From Thermoplasmata archaeon (GTDB lineage Archaea; Thermoplasmatota; Thermoplasmata; Lutacidiplasmatales; UBA184): a stretch of 64,000 bases of DNA. The stretch is from the NCBI GenBank assembly GCA_027365105.1, contig DAHXNZ010000007.1, positions 1 through 64,000 of the forward strand, read 5' to 3'. The position numbers and the translations under genes were made by a program. Shown piece by piece: positions 25,049 through 35,781 of this stretch (position 1 is the stretch's first letter; the number at the start of each line of letters is the position of its first letter). The notes beneath the pieces were generated by a model, which ran no database searches, had not been told where the DNA came from, and was given only the letters and a program-made list of their open reading frames with translations.

Positions 25049-25978
25049 GTGGCCTCGGAACTGACGCGGAGCTATCGCGGCGGCCCGCCGGCCGTTGAGC
25101 GTCTCTCGCTGACCATCCGACGCGGGGAGGTCTTTGCGCTGCTCGGTCCGAACGGAGCCGGCAAGACAACCACCCTGAGGATGCTCTCCGCGTTAATCGA
25201 ACCGACCGAAGGTCGGGTCGAAGTACTGGGGATTGACACTCGCGACCAGCGCCGGATTGACGAGATTCACAACTCCCTGGGGATTCTCCCCGAGGTCGCG
25301 GGTCTCTATGAGTCGTTGACGGCCTACCGGAACCTTCAGTTCTTCGGGCGACTCCACGGGCTCTCGGACTCGACCATCGCCGATCGGGCGAGAACGCTCC
25401 TGACCGCCTTTGGGATCTGGGATCGACGCGATGAGAAGATCGAGACCTTTTCCAAGGGAATGAAGCAGAAGGTCGCCGTCGCCCGGGCGGTGCTCCATGA
25501 CCCGCCCTGCCTCATCCTGGATGAGCCGGTCTCCGGCCTGGATCCGGAGGCAGCCAAGACCCTGAGGGACTTCATCCTCGAACAGCGACGACTGGGCAAG
25601 ACGATCGTCCTGTCGACCCACAACCTGGACGACGCCGATCGGCTGAGCGACCGGGTGGCCATACTGCGATCGAGGTTGCTGGCGCTCGACACTCCGGCCC
25701 GACTCAAGGAGCGGCTGTTCGACCGGGTGGTGGTCGTGGATCTGGCCCGTCCGGATGACGGCGCCGCGACGATTGCCCGGGCGGCCGGCGCCCAGCAGGC
25801 CAGGGTCGAGGGGCGCCGGTTGATCCTCGAGCTCGAGAACGCCGAGGAGCGGCTTCCCGACCTCGTCGAACGACTCGTCCGGTCCGGGTACCGGATCATC
25901 TACGTCCAACCCGTCGTCCGGACCCTCGAGGAGGTTTACCTCAAACTCCTCGAATCGGAGGGAGTCGCCGGCGGATGA
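25049..25978 (+). CDS. ABC transporter ATPase (export type, DrrA/NatA-like), system A
   Basis: A 309-residue cytoplasmic ATPase of an ABC-2 type exporter. Walker A ([12 protein letters not shown]), a signature region in which LSGGQ is replaced by FSKGMKQK as in NatA/DrrA-type proteins, Walker B (CLILDEPVSGLDPEAA) and the switch His (LSTHNLDDAD) are all present. About 90 C-terminal residues form the accessory domain common in this subfamily. It overlaps its permease as ATGA. The substrate is unknown; relatives export antibiotics, lipids or sodium. Confidence 0.9.
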   Translation: MASELTRSYRGGPPAVERLSLTIRRGEVFALLGPNGAGKTTTLRMLSALIEPTEGRVEVLGIDTRDQRRIDEIHNSLGILPEVAGLYESLTAYRNLQFFGRLHGLSDSTIADRARTLLTAFGIWDRRDEKIETFSKGMKQKVAVARAVLHDPPCLILDEPVSGLDPEAAKTLRDFILEQRRLGKTIVLSTHNLDDADRLSDRVAILRSRLLALDTPARLKERLFDRVVVVDLARPDDGAATIARAAGAQQARVEGRRLILELENAEERLPDLVERLVRSGYRIIYVQPVVRTLEEVYLKLLESEGVAGG

Positions 25979-26715
25979 GGGTCCAACGGGTCTGGGAGGT
26001 GGCCCAGAAGGACCTGGCCGAGATCTCGACCAACAAGGGCGCCCTCTTCGGGGTCATCTTCATCCCGGCCCTGCTGACGCTCCTCGGCGTCGCCTCGACC
26101 TACATGGTGGCCCAGGCGGTCGCCGCCGGCCGGATCCCGGCCGCCGGAGCCCCGGCGGCCATCTATGCCGTCCTGCTCCTGATGCTGCTGATTCCGACCA
26201 CCACCTCGACGGTGATCGGGTCCATGTCGGTCGTTCTTGAAAGGACCGGACGGACGCTCGAGCCGCTCCTCGCGACCCCCGTCCGGGACCGGGAACTGCT
26301 GTGGGGCAAGGCGATTCCTCCCCTGGCCTTCGGGGTGGGTGGGGCCTACCTGGCCTTCGGGGTGGTCTTCCTCGCGGGAGATATCTTTCTCGCGGCAGCG
26401 CACCTCCCGATCGAATTCCCCGGATGGTTCGGCCTCTTCGCGATGCTGGTCCTGGCCACGCTGCTCGGCCTCCTGGCCTCGTTCGTTTCGCTCCTGATCT
26501 CGAGCCGGTCGAAGGAGCTTCGGACCGCCCAGTGGTATAGCTTCCTGGTCGCATTGCCGCTGTTCGGGGGCGTCATCGCGGCCTTCGCGGCCGTTCCCAA
26601 GACATGGCTCGCGTACTCGGTCGCCGTCGGAGTCCTGATCGCGGTCACCGCCGGGGTCGTCTGGCTCGTGACCGACCGGTTCCAGCGCGCAACGATCCTG
26701 CTCGGAAGCCCGTAG
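25975..26715 (+). CDS. ABC-2 type permease, system A
   Basis: A 246-residue membrane protein with six predicted helices and an N-terminus (VAQKDLAEISTNKGALFGVIF) typical of NatB/ABC-2 permeases. The conserved cytoplasmic stretch ERTGRTLEPLLATPV lies between the second and third helices. It pairs with the overlapping ATPase gene upstream. The substrate is unknown. Confidence 0.88.
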   Translation: MRVQRVWEVAQKDLAEISTNKGALFGVIFIPALLTLLGVASTYMVAQAVAAGRIPAAGAPAAIYAVLLLMLLIPTTTSTVIGSMSVVLERTGRTLEPLLATPVRDRELLWGKAIPPLAFGVGGAYLAFGVVFLAGDIFLAAAHLPIEFPGWFGLFAMLVLATLLGLLASFVSLLISSRSKELRTAQWYSFLVALPLFGGVIAAFAAVPKTWLAYSVAVGVLIAVTAGVVWLVTDRFQRATILLGSP

Positions 26716-26780
26716 GCACCCTCCGAACCCGGGATCCAGCTCGGCCGCATCGGCCCGGCGGGCGGCCCCGCAAGCCGAGG

Positions 26781-26788
26781 TTAAGTAT
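26781..26788 (+). promoter_or_regulatory. TATA-like box for ABC system B
   Basis: TTAAGTAT in a very GC-rich setting, about 45 bases before the GTG at 26829, implying a leader of roughly 18 nt. Confidence 0.5.
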
Positions 26789-26828
26789 CCGGCGCCCTCC
26801 CCTGCCGAGTTCGATTCCGGGTGCGAAC

Positions 26829-27794
26829 GTGAGCGACTCCCAGACGGTCATCGAGGCGGAGCAGATCAAGCACGCCTACACCCCCGGCCGGTATGCCCTG
26901 AACGGGCTGAGCTTCTCTGTGCAGCGCGGGGAGGTGTTCGGGCTTCTCGGGCGTAACGGGGCCGGAAAGTCCACCCTCATCAAGGTCATGACCACCCTCC
27001 TGCGGCCCTCGGAGGGCTCGCTCCGGATCCTCGGTCTCAACCCCGCCCGGGAGGGGCGCCGGATCCGCTCCCGGATCGGCGTGGTCCAGCAAAGTGAGTC
27101 GTTTGACTTCACGAGCGTCGAAGGGAACTTCGACATCTACGGGGTCCTCTGGGGCCTCCCCGCCGAAGAGCGGATCCGGCGGCGCAACGACCTCATCGCG
27201 CGGTTCGGGCTGGAGGATCTGCGTCGACGCCGATCGTTCGACCTCTCTGGGGGCCAGAAGCGGCGCGTGCAGGTGGCGCGCGAGTTCATGCACGACATGG
27301 AGATCCTCTTTCTGGACGAACCGACGGTGGGGCTCGACGTCATCATGCGCCGTACCCTGCTCGACTCGATCCGGGCCGAGGTCCGCCGGGGGCTCACGGT
27401 CGTCTTCACCACCCACAATCTCGAGGAAGCCGACTACCTCTGCGACCGGATCGCCGTGGTGGACCAGGGCCGGCTCCTCGCCCTCGAGACGCTGGAGAAC
27501 CTCAAGCGACTCTACGGGGGGCGCAAGACGATCGATCTCACGGTCTCGGGACCCCACGACGCCGCCTTCTACGAGACGCTCCGCGCCCGGCTCGGGGGCG
27601 AGTCGACCGTGACGGTTTCGGGCCGGTCGGCGGTCATCATGGCCGCGGATCCGAAGGCCACGCTCGCGGTCATCCTCGCGCTCGCCCAGGAACGCGGGGT
27701 GGGCCTGGACTGGCTCAACGTCCGGCAGAATACGCTCGAAGACGTGTTCCTCAAATCGGTCGGACACGAGGGGGAGTCGATTGGCTCTACCTAA
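26829..27794 (+). CDS. ABC transporter ATPase (export type), system B
   Basis: A 321-residue ATPase with Walker A (LLGRNGAGKST), signature DLSGGQKRRVQ, Walker B (ILFLDEPTVGLDV) and switch His (FTTHNLEEAD). The C-terminal 90 residues are an accessory domain ending LEDVFLKSVGHEG, as in DrrA-like proteins. The start is a GTG at 26829, the first codon of a sensible N-terminus (MSDSQTVIEAEQIKHAY). It overlaps the permease gene by 14 bases. Confidence 0.9.
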   Translation: MSDSQTVIEAEQIKHAYTPGRYALNGLSFSVQRGEVFGLLGRNGAGKSTLIKVMTTLLRPSEGSLRILGLNPAREGRRIRSRIGVVQQSESFDFTSVEGNFDIYGVLWGLPAEERIRRRNDLIARFGLEDLRRRRSFDLSGGQKRRVQVAREFMHDMEILFLDEPTVGLDVIMRRTLLDSIRAEVRRGLTVVFTTHNLEEADYLCDRIAVVDQGRLLALETLENLKRLYGGRKTIDLTVSGPHDAAFYETLRARLGGESTVTVSGRSAVIMAADPKATLAVILALAQERGVGLDWLNVRQNTLEDVFLKSVGHEGESIGST

Positions 27795-28545
27795 CCTGCT
27801 CCGGCTGATCTACCGGAACGTCCGGGTCAATACCGACCCGGGCAGCCTGATCATCCTCGTGGGCCTCCCGGCGATGTACCTGATCTTCTTCGGTTTCGGC
27901 TTCCAGTCGCTCGCGGGCGGACTGGGGTCGGGAACCTACATCGACTTCCTGACCCCGGGGATCATGTCGTTCCAGGCCGTGATGGCCGGGACCGTCGGGG
28001 GCAGCATGCTCTGGGCCGACCGCCGCTACGGGATGCTCGCCCAGCTTCTGGTCGGACCCTTCACCCGGCTCCAGTACCTGCTCGGCATCATGTTCACTTC
28101 GGTTCTCTTCGCCCTGGGCGGCGCGGCGGTCATGATGGCGATGGCCTTCGTGCTGGTCCAGGTGAGCGCCGTCTCGGCGGTCGGCATCCTGGTAATGTTC
28201 GCGACCATCACCCTGGGGGCGATCTTCTTCGGGTCCCTGATGCTGTTGATCGCCGCGCTGGTGAAGTCCAACAATGCCTACAACAGCGTGCAGATCCTGG
28301 TCATCTTCGTCGTCAACTTCGCGAGTACGGTCTTCTACCCGCTCTCTTCGTCCTTGCCGGCCGCCCTGCGCTATCTCTTCCTCATCAACCCGCTCACGTA
28401 CATCGCCGATGCGGTTCGGGGGGCCTACACCGGCACCTTGACGGCCACCGATGGGATCCAGGTGGCGATCCTGGCCGTCGAGACGGCGGTCGTGCTATTC
28501 CTGGCGACCCGGGCGTACCTGCGGTCGGACGTCTCCCTGGAGTGA
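27781..28545 (+). CDS. ABC-2 type permease, system B
   Basis: A 254-residue membrane protein with about six helices. It carries the ABC-2 features FLTPGIMSFQAVMAG and YGMLAQLLVGPFTR, and a C-terminal NPLTYIADAVRGAYTG typical of DrrB-like permeases. The start is a TTG inside the end of the ATPase gene; no ATG is available at the right place. It forms an exporter with the upstream ATPase. It ends convergently with system C, leaving 73 bases. Confidence 0.85.
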   Translation: MALPNLLRLIYRNVRVNTDPGSLIILVGLPAMYLIFFGFGFQSLAGGLGSGTYIDFLTPGIMSFQAVMAGTVGGSMLWADRRYGMLAQLLVGPFTRLQYLLGIMFTSVLFALGGAAVMMAMAFVLVQVSAVSAVGILVMFATITLGAIFFGSLMLLIAALVKSNNAYNSVQILVIFVVNFASTVFYPLSSSLPAALRYLFLINPLTYIADAVRGAYTGTLTATDGIQVAILAVETAVVLFLATRAYLRSDVSLE

Positions 28546-28618
28546 GGCCGCCCGCCGGCTGGTACCACCCCGGGCCATCTCACCCCCCAGGGGCGCTCCG
28601 GGTCCGCCCGGATCGACC

Positions 28619-29470
28619 TTAGAACCGGACGATGCTACCGGTCGAAAAGGCCCGCCGTTCGAAGTTCCGCCAGAGGGCCATCGCGAGGCCGACAGCCACC
28701 GCTCCGGTCAGGGCGATCCATAGCCAGAGGGGGGCGACCGCGCCGAGTGAATCCCCGGAGATCGAGGCCCGCACCGCGGCGAGCCCCCACGTCAGGGGAA
28801 AGACGTAGCCGATCACCTGGACCGGGACGGGGAGGGCCGAGACGGGGAAGTTGACCCCGGAGACAATGAGCCCGATGAAGAGGAAGATGTTGCCGAGCAC
28901 GATCGACGACCTGAGGTAGAGCGCGATCCCGCCCAGGAGCAGGCCGAATCCGACCATCGCAAACGCCGAGAGGATCACCGAAATCGCCAGGAACGGGATC
29001 GAGCCCGCCGCGACCTGGACCCCGAAGAACGCCACCGTATAGATCAGGCCCACGGTCACGGTCGCGAGCGAGATCAGGATGGGGATCAACCCCCGCCCGA
29101 CGTACATGGGGAATCGGGGGGCGGGGGAGACCAGGAGGTGCTCCATCGTCCCTTGTTCCTTCTCGCTATCGGTCGTCTGGCAGACCGAGAAGATGCTCGG
29201 GTAGGTCACCGTCGCCACGGCATTGCCCACCGCCACGAATGCGATGCCGCTGGCCCCGCCGTTGCCGAGCTGGACCGTGAGGGCGAAAAAGAGGATCTGC
29301 ATGAGCGGGATGATGAAGATCGTCCCGAGGACGAAGTCGATGCGCATGAACCCGAGGGTCGTGCGGGGGGCGAGGATCGCGTTGGTCCAGAAGTTCCGCC
29401 AGAAGGTGGGCCGGGCGCGGACGACGGCGGCCGCGTCAGTAGTCGGCAAGGGTGCCCACCTCCAGGACAT
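28619..29470 (-). CDS. ABC-2 type permease, system C (second permease)
   Basis: About 283 residues with six membrane helices. ABC-2 features include TTDSEKEQGTMEHLLVSPA in the cytoplasmic loop and GYVFPLTWGLAAVRAS near the end. I give the ATG at 29470, which overlaps the preceding gene by 35 bases; a TTG at 29449 overlapping that gene's stop is the main alternative. It is the third gene of an ATPase-permease-permease operon. Confidence 0.82.
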   Translation of the reverse strand: MSWRWAPLPTTDAAAVVRARPTFWRNFWTNAILAPRTTLGFMRIDFVLGTIFIIPLMQILFFALTVQLGNGGASGIAFVAVGNAVATVTYPSIFSVCQTTDSEKEQGTMEHLLVSPAPRFPMYVGRGLIPILISLATVTVGLIYTVAFFGVQVAAGSIPFLAISVILSAFAMVGFGLLLGGIALYLRSSIVLGNIFLFIGLIVSGVNFPVSALPVPVQVIGYVFPLTWGLAAVRASISGDSLGAVAPLWLWIALTGAVAVGLAMALWRNFERRAFSTGSIVRF

Positions 29471-30248
29471 GCCGCTCCACCCGGTGGAAGACGAGCCCGG
29501 CGAGGACCAGGTAGACGGCCGTCGTCGCGACGGCCCCGACCACATCCCAGCCGAATCCCCACGCGAACCCCTGATAGCCCGGGATCGACCCGTAGCGCAG
29601 GGCGTCCAGCGCCCAGGTCGGCGGAAAGACCAGCGAGATCGGGTTGGTCCACCAGGGGAGGAAGATGACCGGGAACATGCAGCCGGTGCCGACGTAGAAG
29701 GCGAATTCGCCGATGTTCTGGATGAACCCGGCGAAGCGCGTGTAGACATAGAAGGCCGAGAGGATCACCCCCACGCTCGCGAGCGTGACCATCACGAAGA
29801 GGAACATCGCGACGAACAGCACGGGGTTGGCCACCGCGGGCAGCTGACCCGACTCCGCCACGACCACGGCGTAGACAATGGCGCCTCCGACCAGACCGGA
29901 GACGACGTTCCAGAGGATCCGGCCCAGCACGACGTAGACGTAGGGCGTCGGCGCCTGCAGGGTGGGTTCGAGGGTGCCGAAGACCCGGTCCTGCCCGGTC
30001 GCCCAGCCGCTTCCGTAGAGGGTCTGGCCCCACATGCTCATCATCCCGGCGCCCAGGATCGCATAGACGAGGAAGTACGGACCCGAGCCCAGGACCAGCT
30101 GGTAGGCGACGATCCCGAAGATGACCGGCGCGATCATCGACGGGATCAGCCACTGGGGGTCGGCGACGAACTGGAGGACCGAAAGCCGGACCGACGCCGC
30201 GGTCGACCGGAACCGGGAGACGGCGAAGGGGTGCCCCGGGGCGTTCAT
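29436..30248 (-). CDS. ABC-2 type permease, system C (first permease)
   Basis: A 270-residue membrane protein with about six helices. Family features are [19 protein letters not shown] and [18 protein letters not shown]. Two different permeases with one ATPase suggest a heterodimeric membrane part. It overlaps the ATPase gene by four bases (ATGA). Confidence 0.85.
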   Translation of the reverse strand: MNAPGHPFAVSRFRSTAASVRLSVLQFVADPQWLIPSMIAPVIFGIVAYQLVLGSGPYFLVYAILGAGMMSMWGQTLYGSGWATGQDRVFGTLEPTLQAPTPYVYVVLGRILWNVVSGLVGGAIVYAVVVAESGQLPAVANPVLFVAMFLFVMVTLASVGVILSAFYVYTRFAGFIQNIGEFAFYVGTGCMFPVIFLPWWTNPISLVFPPTWALDALRYGSIPGYQGFAWGFGWDVVGAVATTAVYLVLAGLVFHRVERHVLEVGTLADY

Positions 30249-31225
30249 GCCGCCTCCTCTTCGACCAGATCGAGGTAGACGTCCTCGAGGACGGTCCGGC
30301 GCTCCCGGACCATGAGGTCGGGGTGGGCCGATCCGAGCGCCGCCCGGACCGATTCGGCGGTCAGTTCGGAACCGCTGCTCCGGAGGGTCAGGCGGAGCCG
30401 GGGACCGAACTCCTCGGTCAGGATCCGGCCCACCCCGGGGAGATGGCGGAGCCGGTCGATCTCGGAGTCTTCGAACCCGTAGGCCTCGACGGTGGTGTCC
30501 CCGCCGACCAGCCGGCGCAGACCGGCGACGGTATCCCGGGCCACGATCTTACCCTTGCTGAGGATCGCGAGCCGTTGGCAGAGCTCCTCGGCCTCGAACA
30601 TGTAGTGGGTGGTCAGGAAGATCGTCACGCCGTCGCTGACCAGCGATCGGACCAGCTTGCGGGTCTCCCGCGCGCTCTTGGGGTCGAGCCCGATCGTCGG
30701 TTCATCCAGGAAGAGCAGTTCGGGTCGGTGCAGGATCCCCCGGGCCAGGTGGAGCTTCTGCTTCATCCCCCGCGAGTACTCTTCGACGCGCCGGTCGGCG
30801 GCCTCGGTGAGGCCGACCCGGTCCAGGACCTCCTGGATCCGCCGGTCGCGAAGCGAGGCCGGGAGCCCAAAAAGGTCGGCGAAGTACCGGAGGTTCTCGC
30901 GGGCGCTGATGCGGTTGTAGAGGCCCCGTTCGCCTCCGAGCACCAGTCCAATGCGGGGCCGGAGCGCCTGCGGGTCGCGGGCGACATCGATCCCGAGGAC
31001 ATGGGCCTCCCCGCTGGTGGGCAGAAGGAGGGTCGAGAGGATCTTCGTGAGGGTGGTCTTTCCGGCCCCGTTCGGGCCGAGGAGCCCGAAGATCTCCCCC
31101 GGGTCGACCCGAAGGTCGACCCCCCGGAGCGCTTCGGTCCGGGTCTTCTCCGTGAAGAGGAATCCCTTGCGGGATTCGAAGACGCGCCGGATCCCGCGGG
31201 TTTCGATGACGGGATCGGGCGGCAT
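30245..31225 (-). CDS. ABC transporter ATPase, system C
   Basis: A 326-residue ATPase with Walker A ([14 protein letters not shown]), signature [13 protein letters not shown], Walker B ([13 protein letters not shown]) and switch His ([12 protein letters not shown]). The C-terminal 100 residues are the accessory domain of DrrA/NatA-like proteins. First gene of the operon; a TATA-like box lies about 28 bases before the ATG, so the message is probably leaderless. It is divergent from the 2-oxoacid dehydrogenase operon. Confidence 0.9.
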   Translation of the reverse strand: MPPDPVIETRGIRRVFESRKGFLFTEKTRTEALRGVDLRVDPGEIFGLLGPNGAGKTTLTKILSTLLLPTSGEAHVLGIDVARDPQALRPRIGLVLGGERGLYNRISARENLRYFADLFGLPASLRDRRIQEVLDRVGLTEAADRRVEEYSRGMKQKLHLARGILHRPELLFLDEPTIGLDPKSARETRKLVRSLVSDGVTIFLTTHYMFEAEELCQRLAILSKGKIVARDTVAGLRRLVGGDTTVEAYGFEDSEIDRLRHLPGVGRILTEEFGPRLRLTLRSSGSELTAESVRAALGSAHPDLMVRERRTVLEDVYLDLVEEEAA

Positions 31226-31248
31226 GGGGGTCTGCGGGAGTCGGGGGT

Positions 31249-31257
31249 GTATTTAAC
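31249..31257 (-). promoter_or_regulatory. TATA-like box for ABC system C
   Basis: GTTAAATAC on the minus strand, about 28 bases before the ATG at 31225. Confidence 0.6.
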
Positions 31258-31343
31258 GCTGAAAAGCGTCCGGCTCCCCGCCACCCCGGATGACGGGAGC
31301 GGGGGAGTGGCCCGGCCCGGGATAGCCGGGAGCCGCGCAAAGG

Positions 31344-31350
31344 TTTATGC
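31344..31350 (+). promoter_or_regulatory. TATA-like box for the 2-oxoacid dehydrogenase operon
   Basis: TTTATGC, about 36 bases before the ATG at 31383, implying a leader of around ten bases. It lies back to back with the ABC system C promoter, about 90 bases away. Confidence 0.55.
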
Positions 31351-31382
31351 GAAATCGCGGTTGCGTGCCCTCCGATTGGTCT

Positions 31383-32462
31383 ATGGCGAAAGCTTCCCGG
31401 ACTCCGGACGCTCCCGCTGCAGCCGGCGGGTCGGATCTCCCACCGTCGACCTGGATCGAGGCGTACCGGACGATGGTGCTCGCCCGCGCCCTGGACGAGC
31501 GGTGCCTGTCGCTCCAGCGCCAGGGACGGATCGGCTTTTACGTCCCGCTCGAGGGCCAGGAGGCGGCCCAGGTCGGCTGTGCCCTCGCGCTGGACCCGAA
31601 GGACTGGATCTTCCCGGCGTACCGGGAACTCGGGGTCGCCCTGGCCCGGGGAGTCACCCTCCCCGAGCTCTTGGATCAGTTCATCGGCAACTCGGGCGAC
31701 CGGCTGAAGGGCCGCCAGATGCCGAACCACTACGGCTACCGGGCGCAGAACTTCGTCGTCGCCTCGAGCCCGCTCGGCACCCAGATCCCGCAGGCCGTGG
31801 GAGCGGCCCTGGCGGCTCGCCGTCGGGGCGATCCGATCGTCACCGTGGCCTTCTTCGGGGACGGATCCACCAGCACCAACGATTTCCACGCCGGCCTCAA
31901 CTTCGCCGGCGTCTTCCGGAGCCCGACGATCTTCTTTTGCCAGAACAACCAGTGGGCCATTTCCATGCCCCGGTCCCGCCAGACGATGAGCGCGACCCTC
32001 GCCGAGAAGGCCGACGCCTACGGCTTCCGAGGGGTCGTGGTCGACGGGACCGACCTCGGCCAGGTCTATCGGACGGTCACCGAGGCCCGGACGCGGGCGC
32101 TCGCCGGGGACGGCCCGACCCTCATCGAGGCGCAGGTCTACCGGTTCGGCCCCCACTCCACGTCCGACGACCCGAAGCGCTACCGCAGCGACCCCGAGGT
32201 CGCCGAGTGGCGGCGTCGGGATCCGTTGCTCCGCACGAAGGAACACCTCATGACGGCCGGAGACTGGACCGAAGCCAAGGACACCGCCCTGTGGACCGAA
32301 GTGCGAGGCCGGATCGCCGAGGCCTGGAAGGCGGCCGAAGCGACATCGCCCCTCCCCCCGACCTCCTTCTTGGACGATGTGTTCTCCACGCCGACTCCCC
32401 AGCTCGAGAACCAGCGGCGCGAGCTGGACGATCTCCTCGCACGGAAGGTGATCCACGAATGA
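31383..32462 (+). CDS. 2-oxoacid dehydrogenase E1 alpha subunit (first copy)
   Basis: A 359-residue thiamine-diphosphate-dependent decarboxylase subunit of the branched-chain/pyruvate dehydrogenase type. The ThDP motif reads [17 protein letters not shown] then QNNQWAIS, and [13 protein letters not shown] resembles branched-chain enzymes. With E1 beta it decarboxylates a 2-oxoacid and passes the acyl group to the lipoyl arm of E2. I chose the ATG at 31383 because it fits the TATA box; an ATG at 31347 would overlap that box. It overlaps the next gene by four bases. Confidence 0.93.
   Translation: MAKASRTPDAPAAAGGSDLPPSTWIEAYRTMVLARALDERCLSLQRQGRIGFYVPLEGQEAAQVGCALALDPKDWIFPAYRELGVALARGVTLPELLDQFIGNSGDRLKGRQMPNHYGYRAQNFVVASSPLGTQIPQAVGAALAARRRGDPIVTVAFFGDGSTSTNDFHAGLNFAGVFRSPTIFFCQNNQWAISMPRSRQTMSATLAEKADAYGFRGVVVDGTDLGQVYRTVTEARTRALAGDGPTLIEAQVYRFGPHSTSDDPKRYRSDPEVAEWRRRDPLLRTKEHLMTAGDWTEAKDTALWTEVRGRIAEAWKAAEATSPLPPTSFLDDVFSTPTPQLENQRRELDDLLARKVIHE
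32443..32453 (+). promoter_or_regulatory. Ribosome binding site of E1 beta
   Basis: GGAAGGTGATC inside the end of E1 alpha, five bases before the ATG at 32459; it supports that start. Confidence 0.6.
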
Positions 32463-33436
32463 CCGAGCTCACGCTCGTCCAGGCGGTGAACCGGGGGCTG
32501 GCCGAGGCCATGCGCCAGGATCCGGATGTGCTGCTTCTCGGCGAAGACATCGGGACCAACGGCGGAGTCTTCCGGGCGACCGAGGGGCTCCAGAAGGAGT
32601 TCGGGGCCGAGCGGGTCATCGACACCCCGCTCTCCGAGTGCGGGATCGTGGGCACCGCGATCGGCATGGCGCTCTACGGGCTCAAGCCGGTCGCCGAGAT
32701 CCAGTTCCTCGACTTCATCTATCCGGCCTTCGACCAGATCGTGAGCGAGCTCTCCAAGTTCCGGTACCGGTCGGGCGGACAGTACCCCTGCCACGTCGTG
32801 GTCCGCGCCCCGTACGGGGGCGGGATCCGCGGCGGCCTCTACCACTCGCAGAGCACGGAGGCCTTCTTCTGTCACACCGCCGGTCTCAAGGTCGTCATCC
32901 CGTCGACGCCGGCGGACGCCAAGGGGCTCCTCCTGACCGCGATCCACGACGAGGATCCGGTGATGTTCCTCGAACCCAAGCGGATTTACCGCTCGATCAC
33001 GGGCGAGGTCCCGGACGGCGACTATCGGATCCCCTTCGGGAAGGCCCGGGTGGCCCGCGAGGGCACCGACCTGACCCTGGTGGCGTACGGGGCGATGATG
33101 GTCCCGACCCTGGCGGCGGCCGAACGGCTCGCCCAGGACGGGCTGCAGGCCGAGGTCCTCGACCTGCGGACGCTGGTTCCGCTCGACGAAGCCACCCTGC
33201 TCGCCTCGGTCGAGAAGACCGGGAGGCTCGTCATCGTCCACGAGGCGGCCCGCACCGCGGGCTTCGGCGCCGAGATTGCGGCGATCGTGGCCGAGAAGGC
33301 CCTCTACAGCCTCAAGGCCCCGATTGTCCGGGTGACCGGATACGATACCCCCTTCCCCTACGCGCTCGAGCACCTCTACCTTCCCTCCGAGGAGCGGATC
33401 GTCGAGGCCGCGCGCGGAGTCGGACGCACCGGATGA
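32459..33436 (+). CDS. 2-oxoacid dehydrogenase E1 beta subunit
   Basis: A 325-residue transketolase-like subunit that completes the E1 active site. Family segments include [25 protein letters not shown], the [20 protein letters not shown] loop, and [16 protein letters not shown] at the C-terminus. The only E1 beta in the window, it would have to serve both E1 alpha proteins encoded here. It is coupled to the upstream gene by an ATGA overlap. Confidence 0.93.
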   Translation: MTELTLVQAVNRGLAEAMRQDPDVLLLGEDIGTNGGVFRATEGLQKEFGAERVIDTPLSECGIVGTAIGMALYGLKPVAEIQFLDFIYPAFDQIVSELSKFRYRSGGQYPCHVVVRAPYGGGIRGGLYHSQSTEAFFCHTAGLKVVIPSTPADAKGLLLTAIHDEDPVMFLEPKRIYRSITGEVPDGDYRIPFGKARVAREGTDLTLVAYGAMMVPTLAAAERLAQDGLQAEVLDLRTLVPLDEATLLASVEKTGRLVIVHEAARTAGFGAEIAAIVAEKALYSLKAPIVRVTGYDTPFPYALEHLYLPSEERIVEAARGVGRTG

Positions 33437-33448
33437 GGGGACGAGATC

Positions 33449-34716
<1,268 letters not shown>

Positions 34717-34720
<4 letters not shown>

Positions 34721-35751
34721 CCGCGGCCGACTCCCTGGTCCCGCTGCCCTACGACCGGAAGGCGGCCGAGCAGCAGATCGGCCCCGATTGGGCCGAGACG
34801 GCACGGACCGCCTTCCACTGGATGCTCCGGGCCCGGGCGCTGGACGCGCGGATGCAGGCTCTCCAGCGGCAAGGCCGGATCGGTTTCTACGGGGCCGCCA
34901 CCGGCCAGGAGGCGGTCAACGTCGCGGCGGGACTCGTGAGCCGGCCCGAGGATTGGATCGCCTCCGGTCTCCGGGAGCAGCTGACGGCCCTGGTGCGGGG
35001 CCATGATCTGACCACCTACGTCCACCACCTGTTCGCCGATGCGCTCGATCCGGCCCTCGGGCGGAACATGCCGTGCCACCCCACCGCGCGGGAGGTCCAC
35101 TACCTGGCGATGTCGAGCGTCATCGGGACCCAGATCAGCCATGCCGTGGGGCTCGGTCGGGCCGCCCAGTACCGGCACGACCCCTCGGTCGCCCTCGCCT
35201 TCTTCGGAGACGGAGCGACCAGCTCCAACGACTTCCACGCGGGGCTCAACTTCGCCGGGGTCTGGAAGGCGCCGGTCGTTTTCTGCTGCACCAACAACCA
35301 GTGGGCGATTTCGATCCCGGTCGAGCGTCAGACCGCGGCGTCCAGTCTCGCGATGAAGGGCTCGGCCTACGGGATCCCCGGACGGCAGGTCGACGGCACC
35401 GACTTCATCGCGGTGTACTCCGAACTGCGCCAGGCGATCGACCGCGCCCGTCGCGGGGAGGGACCCAGCCTGATCGAGTTCGTCCTGTTCCGGATGACTC
35501 CGCATTCGACCTCGGACGATCCGACCCGCTACCAGCCCCCCGACTGGGCCGCCCGGGCCCGGGCCCACGATCCGGTCGACCGGTTGAGGGGCTGGCTCAC
35601 GGCCCAGGGGCTCCTCGACCCGGCCCAGGAGGCCGAGTGGACCCGGGCCGCCGATGCCGAGGTTCGGGCGGCCATCGAGAAGGCCGAAGCGACGCCGCCC
35701 CCCCCGCCCGATTCGCTTTTCCGCGATGGGGTCTCCCGGGGCGGCGGCTAG
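34717..35751 (+). CDS. 2-oxoacid dehydrogenase E1 alpha subunit (second copy)
   Basis: A 344-residue paralogue of the first E1 alpha, with its own ThDP motif ([25 protein letters not shown]) and phosphorylation-loop-like segment ([12 protein letters not shown]). Substrate-loop residues differ between copies: the first has [13 protein letters not shown], this one NMPCHPTAREVHY. The two may give the same E1 beta/E2/E3 set two substrate ranges, or form a mixed E1; that is inference. No second E1 beta is nearby. It lies between E2 and E3. Confidence 0.93.
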
Positions 35752-35781
35752 CGCCGTCCGGGAAGGAGCCGAGGAATATCC